From Parabacteroides sp. TM07-1AC (GTDB lineage: Bacteria; Bacteroidota; Bacteroidia; Bacteroidales; Tannerellaceae): 64,000 nucleotides of DNA. Shown here one piece after another: positions 53,953-62,540 of the stretch; position 1 is the first letter of the stretch; each line of letters starts with the position of its first letter. Both the position numbers and the translations under genes were made by a program. The stretch lies in NCBI RefSeq assembly GCF_003480915.1, contig NZ_QUKD01000003.1, positions 310,001-374,000 of the forward strand, read 5' to 3'. The notes under the pieces are model-generated. The model ran no database searches, was not told the DNA's origin, and worked only from the letters and a program-made list of their open reading frames with translations.

Positions 53953-55005
53953 TCAAAGTTTCCCCCAATCTTTATATCTGCTTTCAGCCTTTTCAAGCAG
54001 CTTCTCATCCAACTCCGGACAGTCGACAAAGAAAGATGTCTCGCATTTCACTTCACCTTTCTTCATTACTTTTTTCCAGTTTCCGACAATCTTTCCGTTA
54101 TATAGAATCACCGGATAGAAAGTACCGTAGTTGTTGAAAGCCTTTGGGTGATGTTCTTTGTCCATGGCTGCCGTACGGTCTTTATAGCTAATCAGATATT
54201 CATCGAAAGGAGGCAGAAAATGTAATACTTCACAGCCTTTAAATCGTTTATCCCAATTCTGATGGATAAATAGCTCCTGTGAAGCGAATTTATCCTTTAT
54301 CAATTCCGAATCGATAAGTCCGATTGCCTGGCGTGCTTCCGTCGCCGACAATCCCGACCACCAGATAAAATCATTCAGGCTGGCTGGTGAATGACTACTG
54401 AAGTATCTTCTTGCCAATAAAGCAATCGACTCTTCCCTGGGTAACTCTTTAGCCATAGGAGCACGTTCCGCCAGCAAAGCATAGGTTGCTTTCCCTCCTT
54501 TATCCGCCCCACTACAAACAATGGCTTCCTGTTCAGCCCGTGTCAGCAAATATCCTATACATTCAGCATCAGAGATAATACCGGAATTGACCATCTCTTC
54601 TCCTAACTCCTGTTTTGTCAGATGGTTATTCCCTGCCAATATCTTTATAAAATGATCATTCGCTCTTGAATAAAGTTCTTCCGATATATTTATCCCGTTT
54701 CCTTTGGCAAAGGTATTGCAGGCAGTTATAATCCTTCGCGAAGACAACTTCAACATCCAGCGGATATCTTCAGACGCGACCATATGCCAGGTCGGACGCA
54801 TCACATGGGTACGAAGGATCTCTCCTTTCTGAAACGCATCCTCTACAGTCTTTAACGAACCGGATTTCAGCCGGACACCCAATGCCCATCTGACCATCCG
54901 ATAGTCTTGCGCCTGAACAGCTCCCATCCAGGTAACCAATTCCTTTGGATCCTTAAACTCAGGTTTTATCAGTTGCTGGCTCCGCAAACGAATGTTTGTT
55001 ATCAT
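53953..55005 (-). CDS. AlkZ-like winged-helix DNA-binding protein (HTH_42)
   Basis: 350 residues. The start LRSQQLIKPEFKDPKELVTWMGAVQAQDY and the motif QAQ (near residue 31) agree with the AlkZ/YcaQ glycosylase family, whose QxQ residues act in unhooking of DNA crosslinks. Three winged-helix domains are suggested by the length. It may repair alkylated or crosslinked DNA. It ends the two-gene operon with the small cysteine protein. Activity is inferred from family only. Confidence 0.83.
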   Translation of the reverse strand: MITNIRLRSQQLIKPEFKDPKELVTWMGAVQAQDYRMVRWALGVRLKSGSLKTVEDAFQKGEILRTHVMRPTWHMVASEDIRWMLKLSSRRIITACNTFAKGNGINISEELYSRANDHFIKILAGNNHLTKQELGEEMVNSGIISDAECIGYLLTRAEQEAIVCSGADKGGKATYALLAERAPMAKELPREESIALLARRYFSSHSPASLNDFIWWSGLSATEARQAIGLIDSELIKDKFASQELFIHQNWDKRFKGCEVLHFLPPFDEYLISYKDRTAAMDKEHHPKAFNNYGTFYPVILYNGKIVGNWKKVMKKGEVKCETSFFVDCPELDEKLLEKAESRYKDWGKL

Positions 55006-55007
55006 GT

Positions 55008-55193
55008 TCAGCTGTGTTTCGTGAAATTATACTTATCACGTAAGGTTTGTTGCTCTTCTACGTTTAAGGAAGTAAAATAAGCTTTCCATCCCGGGCAGAA
55101 ATTAATATGCCAACGCCAAAAGCGTCCTATCAAAGATTTAGGACTTCTTTCATACTTCGCCCGCAAAGGGCATTTGTTACAATGATGATTCAT
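55008..55193 (-). CDS. Small cysteine-containing conserved protein
   Basis: 61 residues: MNHHCNKCPLRAKYERSPKS, with CxxC at residues 5-8 and a further C, and an aromatic core (IGRFWRWHINFCPGWKAYF). Probably binds zinc. It ends 2 bp before the AlkZ-like gene, so the two are one unit. No function is known to me; similar small proteins occur in Bacteroidales. Confidence 0.7.
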   Translation of the reverse strand: MNHHCNKCPLRAKYERSPKSLIGRFWRWHINFCPGWKAYFTSLNVEEQQTLRDKYNFTKHS

Positions 55194-55218
55194 AATAAGT
55201 TATTTTTATAGACTTGTA

Positions 55219-55226
55219 CAAAGATA
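55219..55226 (-). promoter_or_regulatory. -7 element of the small-protein/AlkZ-like operon
   Basis: TATCTTTG on the minus strand, 26 bases before the start at 55193. Confidence 0.5.
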
Positions 55227-55263
55227 TAAAAAAACAGCAAGCGCCTTCACAGGTACTTGCTGT
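55227..55263 (-). terminator. Rho-independent terminator after the GH29 gene
   Basis: ACAGCAAG (minus strand 55263-55256) pairs with CTTGCTGT (55241-55234) and is followed by TTTTTTT on the minus strand, 23 bases after the fucosidase stop. Confidence 0.8.
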
Positions 55264-55286
55264 CACCATCAATTATGTTGAATACT

Positions 55287-57341
55287 CTAGTCTTCCGTAA
55301 TGACGGAAAACTCAGCAATCCCAACACGTTTAGCATTATCCACTATTCGTGTCGCCTTAAAAACCAAATTCTGACCTCTTACCGGCTCAAAACGTATTTC
55401 CTGTTCGATCGGGTTATGCTTTATATTGGAAAATTCTCCGGAAGCAACCACTTTTCCGTCCACCAGTAACTGATAATCAGAGATATGTCCATTAGCATCA
55501 CGTCCCTGATTGGGGGTATAGACAAATCCTTTTATAACATGAGGGTCTCTCAGTTTTATGACCAATTCATTTTTACCTTCAGGCAAATAACAGGTCGAGT
55601 AGCCGTTCCCGTCAAAAAGTAAAGCCGTATGATCATCCGTGGGATTCAACACGTTGTAATCTGAGGCAGGAAGATCGAAATAACGTATCCCGACAGGTCC
55701 TGTTTTACCGGATTGGGGATCATAGGTTACAGCCTTGACCGTTCCTTTTTTATCCAGGATAAACGGAGCTTTATATTTCGCAGACTGAACAGTAGGTTCC
55801 GATCCGTCCGTCGTATAATGCATATCAACCCCTTCACTCTCCACACGAATGGAAACCTCATTTTGGGCATTCCGTACAATCATTGGCTGCTCCAGTAGCG
55901 GAGGAGCCAGAAATGCCTCCACATTATTAATGCACAACGGCCCTTTCGCCTCGGTGAAACTGATACGTAACGCATCTGCTTCCGTTGTCTTGAAACGAAC
56001 AATCCGTTTGTAACCTATCGTTGACAACGTATCTGTAGTCTCTACCGGCTGCCACTTTCCATCCTTTTCCACATCCAGTGTAAAAGAACAGACACGTTGC
56101 CCCAACGGGATATATTCCTGAATCAATACTCGATTCAACAAGGTTCCTGCCGGCAATGGGAATGTTAATGTACCCGTTGTTACGCCATCGGAGGTAGCCC
56201 AATAAGAATCCCAATTATCATCCGTTGTATTTGTAGATCTATAAGCACTGCCACGTTCCTCACTGGCTTTAGCTCTAATTCCTTCCAACAAATTTTTGTT
56301 CAGCTCAGCCTTTATCGCATGAGACCAGTCAACCGCACGTGCCGAGTCCACCGAATGAATCTGTCCATTCAAAGCCACGGGAAAATTCAACAGGAAATTG
56401 GCGTTATGACCTACACTCCGGTAATAGAGGTCCACCAAATTCGGTACAGTACGAACCTGATGGTCTTCCCGATGATGATAGAACCATCCCGGACGAATCG
56501 ACACATCACATTCTCCCGGAAGCCATTGGTTACCATCCTTCATACCCCATTGATTCTGTGTATAATGAGTTTCTTTTTCCAATGAATAAGGAGCCCAGTT
56601 CGTTTCGCCTGCCCAACCAGACTCGTTGCCGATCCAACGGATATCAGGCACCGTACCGCCGAATATCATTGCGCCCGGATGTTTCGCCTTAATCATCTGC
56701 CGAGCAATCTCATACCCGTAATATTCTTTCGGATTAATAGAACGGCTTTCGTCGGCACCACCATACCAGCCATTACCGCCATTCGCTCCGTCAAACCAAA
56801 ACTCGAACAAAGGACCGTAATTAGAGATCAATTCATTGATCTGCTCATGATAAGTTTTTTGATAACCTTCTTGTCCATACTCCGCATTGTGGCGATCCCA
56901 GGGCGAGAGGTAAAGTCCGAACTTCAGACCATACTTTTTGCAAGCATCCGATAATTCGCGCACCATATCTCCTTTTCCTTCTTTATAAGGAGAATGAGAG
57001 ATATTATAATCGACTGTTTTAGTCGGCCATAAACAAAAACCGTCATGATGTTTAGCTGTCAGGATCACGCCTTTCAGACCTGCCGCCTGAATGACACGCA
57101 CCCATTGTTCACAATCGAGGTCAGTCGGATCGAATGTTTCGGCAGGCGTATTTCCATATCCCCATTCCAGGTCATTGAAAGTATTCAGCCCGAAATGTAC
57201 AAAAGCATAATTTTCCATTTTCTGCCATTCGATCTGTTCCGGTGTCGGAACAGGTAGAACCGGAGCAGGAGGAGCCACTTCCTGACAAGCCAGAAGCGAA
57301 CAAGCGCATAGGCCGAGAATCAGCATGTTTTTCATTTCCAT
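55287..57341 (-). CDS. GH29 alpha-L-fucosidase, lipoprotein, with C-terminal F5/8 domain
   Basis: 684 residues. Lipobox LLAC at the N-terminus (second ATG, MKNMLILGL, at residue 3 also possible). GH29 catalytic core: ENYAFVHFGLNTFND, GVILTAKHHDGFCLWP, FGLYLSPWDRH and the nucleophile D184 in FEFWFDGANGG. A sandwich domain, a chitobiase/hexosaminidase-like segment (MHYTTDGSEPTV) and a discoidin (F5/8 C) domain (IKGFVYTPNQGRDANG) follow. Enzyme releases alpha-L-fucose from host glycans, probably at the surface or periplasm. Last gene of the second SusCD locus. The length and domains resemble the alpha-1,3/1,4-fucosidases. Confidence 0.95.
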   Translation of the reverse strand: MEMKNMLILGLCACSLLACQEVAPPAPVLPVPTPEQIEWQKMENYAFVHFGLNTFNDLEWGYGNTPAETFDPTDLDCEQWVRVIQAAGLKGVILTAKHHDGFCLWPTKTVDYNISHSPYKEGKGDMVRELSDACKKYGLKFGLYLSPWDRHNAEYGQEGYQKTYHEQINELISNYGPLFEFWFDGANGGNGWYGGADESRSINPKEYYGYEIARQMIKAKHPGAMIFGGTVPDIRWIGNESGWAGETNWAPYSLEKETHYTQNQWGMKDGNQWLPGECDVSIRPGWFYHHREDHQVRTVPNLVDLYYRSVGHNANFLLNFPVALNGQIHSVDSARAVDWSHAIKAELNKNLLEGIRAKASEERGSAYRSTNTTDDNWDSYWATSDGVTTGTLTFPLPAGTLLNRVLIQEYIPLGQRVCSFTLDVEKDGKWQPVETTDTLSTIGYKRIVRFKTTEADALRISFTEAKGPLCINNVEAFLAPPLLEQPMIVRNAQNEVSIRVESEGVDMHYTTDGSEPTVQSAKYKAPFILDKKGTVKAVTYDPQSGKTGPVGIRYFDLPASDYNVLNPTDDHTALLFDGNGYSTCYLPEGKNELVIKLRDPHVIKGFVYTPNQGRDANGHISDYQLLVDGKVVASGEFSNIKHNPIEQEIRFEPVRGQNLVFKATRIVDNAKRVGIAEFSVITED

Positions 57342-57367
57342 ATTATCCTGTTTTAATCGTTTCTTAG

Positions 57368-58828
57368 TTATTTCCCCATAAAAGAGACTTTACAATTCTT
57401 ACCTTCTTTGATTCGGGAATCCAATCGGTACATGTCCATTTTCACTTTCCCTTTGACAAATTCCGGAATATTATACGACTTGGTAAGGAATGTATAATAA
57501 TCGGCAGATTCCTGTGGCAAAAGGAACGGTTTCGAAAGAATACCGCCCTCATCCACATGGGCTATAAAAGGGCGTGTATACAAACCATCCAACCGGCGAC
57601 TGCTGAACACGACCCATTTACTGTTGGACGACCAGGAATGGTAGCTGTCCGTATCCGGACTGTTCACATCCTCCGTCGGGACTTGTCTGCCCGTGTCCAG
57701 GTCAAACATGCAAAGATCCGCATCCTTATGCCAAATCGGAAATGTTCCGTAAGAAGTAGTCGTACAAAGCAGATACTTTCCATCCGGTGAAACACGCGGG
57801 AACAAAATACTCCGTTGCTCCGTTTCCGCCTGATAAACCGTATCGACCGCAGATCCGAATGTTCCCCTTTTCGGATCGAACGAGATACGGCAAAGACTGT
57901 AACGGAGTTCTTTCAATCCTTCCGGTACCCGGACAGCCGGAGCTGAACAAAAATAAAGAGATTTCCCGTCCGGCGAAAAAGTCGGGAATGTCTCAAAACA
58001 ATTCTTCGAGAATAAAAACCCGGCTGTCAGAACGGTCCGTTTCTCCACATCGTAAACAACCACATCGGAAGCTTTGTCGTAGACCTCTGTACGGTGGACC
58101 GGATGCGTATCCTGCGTCGTATTATTCACAGAAAAAGCGACATATTTCCCCGACGGGTGCCAGGACGGATAAACCAACGCTGATATCGTATTTTCAGTTT
58201 TCGTATCCAATGTCTCTATTTTCTCACCGTCGACTAACACCGTACACCCATATTTAGCACGAATATGGAGCAACATCTTATCCGGATCCTGATTACAGAA
58301 CGAATGGCAATTCATACAATTGCTATCCGTCAAACGGTTTTCCAAAATAGGATCTTGTTCAAAAGAACACAGTTCCCGCTGATAGATACCCATACTTCCC
58401 CACAACTGATAACCCGGATCGATCAGGCGATAAGCGATATAAGGATCGATCGGGTCTGCCGATACGTATATATGGAAAGTACGAAAAGCTTTCCATTTCC
58501 CCGCATCTTCCACCAAGACAGAGATATCTACCTGTTTTCCTTTACCCACAGCCAGCAGCTTCTTCCACTTCGCATCGGGTATAGAAAGTGATCCGTTCGA
58601 CGTATAGACAGAAAACAAACATCCTTCCGTCTGAAAAACCGTACAAACCTTCCCGTATCCCCGGACAGAAAAATTCAGCGGAGCTATTGTCGCAGGGATT
58701 GTCACCCCCACATAATCCGGATAAATATCCGGCAATTCATCGATCTGAACGGAAACGACAGGCGGCCGATCAGGAGAACATCCCCCTGATAACAATATAG
58801 CAAACAGAAAATATAACAATTGTTTCAT
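57368..58828 (-). CDS. PD40/TolB-like propeller lipoprotein with a CxxCH motif
   Basis: 486 residues. Lipoprotein signal with cysteine 17 (LLSGGC). Residues 25-130 form an N-terminal beta domain. Then C171-M-N-C174-H175 (CMNCHSF), a classical c-type heme attachment site. The rest shows PD40/WD40-like propeller blades (YPSWHPSGKYVAFSVNN, TFSPDGKSLYFCSA, RVSPDGKYLLCTT). It is related to proteins annotated as TolB-like translocation proteins in Bacteroides. Four-base overlap with the upstream DUF6057-like gene shows coupled translation. The role in glycan use is not known. Confidence 0.82.
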   Translation of the reverse strand: MKQLLYFLFAILLSGGCSPDRPPVVSVQIDELPDIYPDYVGVTIPATIAPLNFSVRGYGKVCTVFQTEGCLFSVYTSNGSLSIPDAKWKKLLAVGKGKQVDISVLVEDAGKWKAFRTFHIYVSADPIDPYIAYRLIDPGYQLWGSMGIYQRELCSFEQDPILENRLTDSNCMNCHSFCNQDPDKMLLHIRAKYGCTVLVDGEKIETLDTKTENTISALVYPSWHPSGKYVAFSVNNTTQDTHPVHRTEVYDKASDVVVYDVEKRTVLTAGFLFSKNCFETFPTFSPDGKSLYFCSAPAVRVPEGLKELRYSLCRISFDPKRGTFGSAVDTVYQAETEQRSILFPRVSPDGKYLLCTTTSYGTFPIWHKDADLCMFDLDTGRQVPTEDVNSPDTDSYHSWSSNSKWVVFSSRRLDGLYTRPFIAHVDEGGILSKPFLLPQESADYYTFLTKSYNIPEFVKGKVKMDMYRLDSRIKEGKNCKVSFMGK

Positions 58829-60600
58829 TTATCCATTGTATTAAACATATAATAAAACCAGTAAGTCTTTCCAAACTCGGGAGCCAGTACTACTGCCGGG
58901 TTCTGTCCGAAACGGGTTCCCTCTTTTACTTTCTGCATAAAAGCCAGCGCCTGATTCCTTACTTTTACACTCACTCCATGTTCCAACCAGAAGCGCGGAT
59001 CGTCAGGACGACAAATCACCACAGCCTCCTGCTGGCTGTCAGTCATTTCAGGCCACGCAGGAGTCCTGAAAAGAGATTCCTGCAAAACCATATATGTACC
59101 AATATCTTTATTCAGTAACAGGAATGATGTCAGATATTGTAAACCACTTTTATTATCCGGACAAGCCGGCACAAGATGTGTCAACGTACTGACCGGATCT
59201 GTATATAATTCAGGAATAGCAGCCTCAGCCTTCCAACAACGACGCTTTAACCCTAAAACAGGATCTTGTTCTACCGCCTGGTCGTTCTGCAGAAAACGAC
59301 GGTAAGAAGAAGCCCACTCTTTATAATACCAGGTATTTTCGAGCAGTCGGATATATTTTTCCGCTACCGGATAAGCTCCTGTTATAATATTTGTTTCCAC
59401 CAATCTCTTCAACATCCGTGGATTACCAGAAGGGCGAGAACTGACCAACGCCTCAAAAGCAAATTTCTGGGAAGTACTGATAATCCCCATACAATAATAC
59501 AGATCACTATGTAATTCAGCCGTAAACACCGACTGATCCCAACGTAACATCAATGTCTCTATCCCTCCCTGCGGATAATCGAATAATCGTTCCGATAATT
59601 GTCCCGTCTGCGCCAGTGCCAAATTCAAATTACACATACGCCTTTTTGACAAAACTGTTTGGTCAAAACCGGATATGATCTTACCCCATTGCCCGGTACG
59701 GACATAATAGTCTTGCTGAAACTGGTCGAGAGCATCTATTTTTCCGAAATGGATGATACTTTCATAACCTAATAAAAAAATAATCGCCCATTGAAAACCT
59801 TCCCACCAACATTTCCCTTTAAAAGATACGGGAGAGTGATACTTTTTCAAAAAAGCAGCCAATAACATGGCTGCCGGAAGAGCATACCAGGAATAACAAA
59901 TCTGTGAATTATGGACCTGCGGATTATAGTAAGCATCCGGAAAAAAAGCCATTGAGATATTCGTACTATACCCTAAATAGCAACCTCCAACAGCAGAAAG
60001 AACGGCTACCGGCAGGTAAATGATACAAATATATTTCTTTGTTCCATTGGTCAGAAACTCTAAAAGGAGAGCGGAAACAGCAAATAAATGAGTAATCGGT
60101 CCGGCGATCAGATAAAGGAGAGGTATTATACATAGACCGTAAACAAGTCGGATACGAGGGGATAAGTTTACATATATCCATAAAAAAAGTAACAAAAACA
60201 AATAAGCTATCGTTCCCTGTTCCAAATAGTCGTAGTCAAGGTGCATGATCAGCAAAGAGAGCCAGGGAAGAAAGAAAACAACAGGCAAATCATTCCGAAT
60301 ACTTATTTTTTTCAGAATCAATGAAGAGACTATAGCGACCAAAGTCAAAAGAAAGGCTGTAATAACGGGACCTATCCCTATAATAATATAAAACTGTGAA
60401 AGAAATTCCGAGAGATAAAGAGCCACACCGCCAGCTTGCTTCCATGTTGCAGCAGCATACTGACCCGTAAACTGAAACATTTGAAATTGTTCCTTAAAAG
60501 GATACAGGAAACGGAATACATAAAATAAGACTATAACTTGCAAAAAGAACAAGATAAATCCGGATGTCAGGTTCTTATATTTCATATCGGATAATTTCAT
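58825..60600 (-). CDS. DUF6057-like multispan membrane protein with TPR-like C-terminus
   Basis: 591 residues. About 9-10 membrane spans in residues 10-300 (for example IIIGIGPVITAFLLTLVAIV, IIYLPVAVLSAVGGCYLG), then a soluble helical half with TPR character (LHSDLYYCMGIISTSQKF, YPVAEKYIRLLENTWYY). It fits the Bacteroidales family DUF6057 as I recall it. It follows susD and overlaps the PD40 gene by 4 bp. The N-terminal topology is a bit like oligosaccharide-transferase or WbqC-like membrane enzymes, but no catalytic motif was recognised. Confidence 0.75.
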   Translation of the reverse strand: MKLSDMKYKNLTSGFILFFLQVIVLFYVFRFLYPFKEQFQMFQFTGQYAAATWKQAGGVALYLSEFLSQFYIIIGIGPVITAFLLTLVAIVSSLILKKISIRNDLPVVFFLPWLSLLIMHLDYDYLEQGTIAYLFLLLFLWIYVNLSPRIRLVYGLCIIPLLYLIAGPITHLFAVSALLLEFLTNGTKKYICIIYLPVAVLSAVGGCYLGYSTNISMAFFPDAYYNPQVHNSQICYSWYALPAAMLLAAFLKKYHSPVSFKGKCWWEGFQWAIIFLLGYESIIHFGKIDALDQFQQDYYVRTGQWGKIISGFDQTVLSKRRMCNLNLALAQTGQLSERLFDYPQGGIETLMLRWDQSVFTAELHSDLYYCMGIISTSQKFAFEALVSSRPSGNPRMLKRLVETNIITGAYPVAEKYIRLLENTWYYKEWASSYRRFLQNDQAVEQDPVLGLKRRCWKAEAAIPELYTDPVSTLTHLVPACPDNKSGLQYLTSFLLLNKDIGTYMVLQESLFRTPAWPEMTDSQQEAVVICRPDDPRFWLEHGVSVKVRNQALAFMQKVKEGTRFGQNPAVVLAPEFGKTYWFYYMFNTMDK

Positions 60601-60671
60601 AATAAGGAAATAATAAGAACAGGGGACAGATATGTTCCCATCCCCTGTTTTTATCAGTTAATAACTACCTG

Positions 60672-62525
60672 TTATTCCCAGCCCGGATTCTGCTTCAGAA
60701 GAGAACCGTAACTTGCAGATAATGTAATCTGGCTTGTCGGAACCGGATAATATAAACGCTTATCATTCGTAGTCCATTTACGACCTGCTTCGCTCAGACT
60801 TTTACCTGAATACATGCGGATATAAGTTTTACCATTATATTCGAGTAAATCACGAGCTGTTGCTCCTTCGAATACTTCAGGTTGATATAATTCTTTTACT
60901 TTATCCGTAACACGCATACCCAAATATGTTTTGGGATTTTCAAACAATTTCATCGCATTCCAACGCATAATATCGTCATAACGGAAACCTTCTAATGCCA
61001 ACTCGATACGACGTTCACGACGAATTTCATACAACAGCGGAGTTATTGAATATCCGTAATCAACCGGATCCAAATCAGCAACCGGAGAGACAATCAGATG
61101 TTTCATATTAACACGGTCACGCAATTTATTGATCGTTTCATCTAAAACAGCTTGTGTACACTCGCTCAATTCACATTTTGCTTCAGCGTAAATCAACAGG
61201 ATTTCTGCATAGCGGAAAACAAACCAATCATAAGAAGAAGTCTTAACAGCATCCTGCTGACTCTGACTTGCCGAAACCAGTTTAATAGGTGAATAGCCTG
61301 TAGATGTACCAGTCAATCCCGGTGCAGAATGAACAGTAGCCCCCGGCTCTTCAGAGCCACTGAATTCTTTCTTATCATTGATACCGGTATTTACCACACG
61401 CATACCATTACTTTTCACTGTATATGGACGGAACTTACTGTCTATAATCTGATACATACGAGGATCGCGATTTGTCATTTCATCATCCAGTGTTTCGTCA
61501 CCTTTATACTCCTGACTATTTGCAATAGGTAAACCGTCCGTACAAAGGAACGATTCTGCAAAATCTTTAGAAAGGCCGGCACCTCCGCCACGAGCAAGAT
61601 TGTGAGTCAATACATCGGCTTCAAAAACACGGGCCAAAATACATTCTTTATTGCTTGTTAAATCCTCCTGTGTAAACTGGTTGGCATAATACAAAGGATA
61701 ATTGGCAAACGCAGATTGGTTTGCTCCGGCATCCGACCCTTGTACAATATCATAAAGTCCACTATCCATAACCTCTTTAGCGAGAGTTGCTGCTTTTTGC
61801 AATAACTCCTGAGAAGTAGGAGAAGTCGAAACATTATGATATTTTTTATATGTACCGTAATGCAAACAAACACGAGCCAAGAATGTACGGGCAGCATCCT
61901 TATGTAAAGCTCCTACCTCTGCCGCACTTTTCTCCGGCAGCCATTCGATTGCAAATTCCAAATCTTCGATAATTTTCCCCAATACCAAGTCACGGTCGTC
62001 ACGGGCCTTATACAATTCATCGGTATCTGCAGTTGTCAAATCCTTATCATACCAGGGAACATCTCCAAATGTTTTAATCTTATCGAAATAGTCAAAAGCA
62101 CGGAAAAAGCGGACTACGGCAACAACCGGATTCACTTCAGATTCAGAAGCATTTACCCGTTGATAACGAGTCATAAAATAGTTCAGGTTACGAATATTAT
62201 TCCAGTACCATTTTGAATCGAAATTCGCTTCAGAAGGTATAACCCATTCATTAAACAGCCACTGGTCGGGAGAAGCGGTTAAACGGTTGTCACATCTTTC
62301 ATCAAGAGTCGTTAAATCATCCAGATTTTCAGTTCCGTCTGACCTTAATCCCTTTCCTGTCAAATTCATGTAAAAGCCTTTGGCATAATTTTCCAGGTCA
62401 CTTACCGTATTCCAATAGCTATTATCAGTAATACTGTCTTTAGGATTGAGATCCGTCACGTCACAAGCCGTAAATCCTCCCAATAATCCAAGACTTAATC
62501 CTAATAAAATATATTTAGTTTTCAT
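60672..62525 (-). CDS. SusD/RagB-family outer-membrane glycan-binding lipoprotein
   Basis: 617 residues. A clear lipoprotein signal (LGLLGGFTAC), then the SusD start LNPKDSITDNSYWNTVSDL, the central RYAEILLIYAEAKCELSECTQ and IRRERRIELALEGFRYDDIMRWN, and the ending LLKQNPGWE. It is 15 bp after the susC-like gene and 71 bp before the membrane-protein gene. Related to the SusD at 755-2470, about the same architecture. Confidence 0.96.
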   Translation of the reverse strand: MKTKYILLGLSLGLLGGFTACDVTDLNPKDSITDNSYWNTVSDLENYAKGFYMNLTGKGLRSDGTENLDDLTTLDERCDNRLTASPDQWLFNEWVIPSEANFDSKWYWNNIRNLNYFMTRYQRVNASESEVNPVVAVVRFFRAFDYFDKIKTFGDVPWYDKDLTTADTDELYKARDDRDLVLGKIIEDLEFAIEWLPEKSAAEVGALHKDAARTFLARVCLHYGTYKKYHNVSTSPTSQELLQKAATLAKEVMDSGLYDIVQGSDAGANQSAFANYPLYYANQFTQEDLTSNKECILARVFEADVLTHNLARGGGAGLSKDFAESFLCTDGLPIANSQEYKGDETLDDEMTNRDPRMYQIIDSKFRPYTVKSNGMRVVNTGINDKKEFSGSEEPGATVHSAPGLTGTSTGYSPIKLVSASQSQQDAVKTSSYDWFVFRYAEILLIYAEAKCELSECTQAVLDETINKLRDRVNMKHLIVSPVADLDPVDYGYSITPLLYEIRRERRIELALEGFRYDDIMRWNAMKLFENPKTYLGMRVTDKVKELYQPEVFEGATARDLLEYNGKTYIRMYSGKSLSEAGRKWTTNDKRLYYPVPTSQITLSASYGSLLKQNPGWE

Positions 62526-62540
62526 TGTCTTCTCTTGTTT

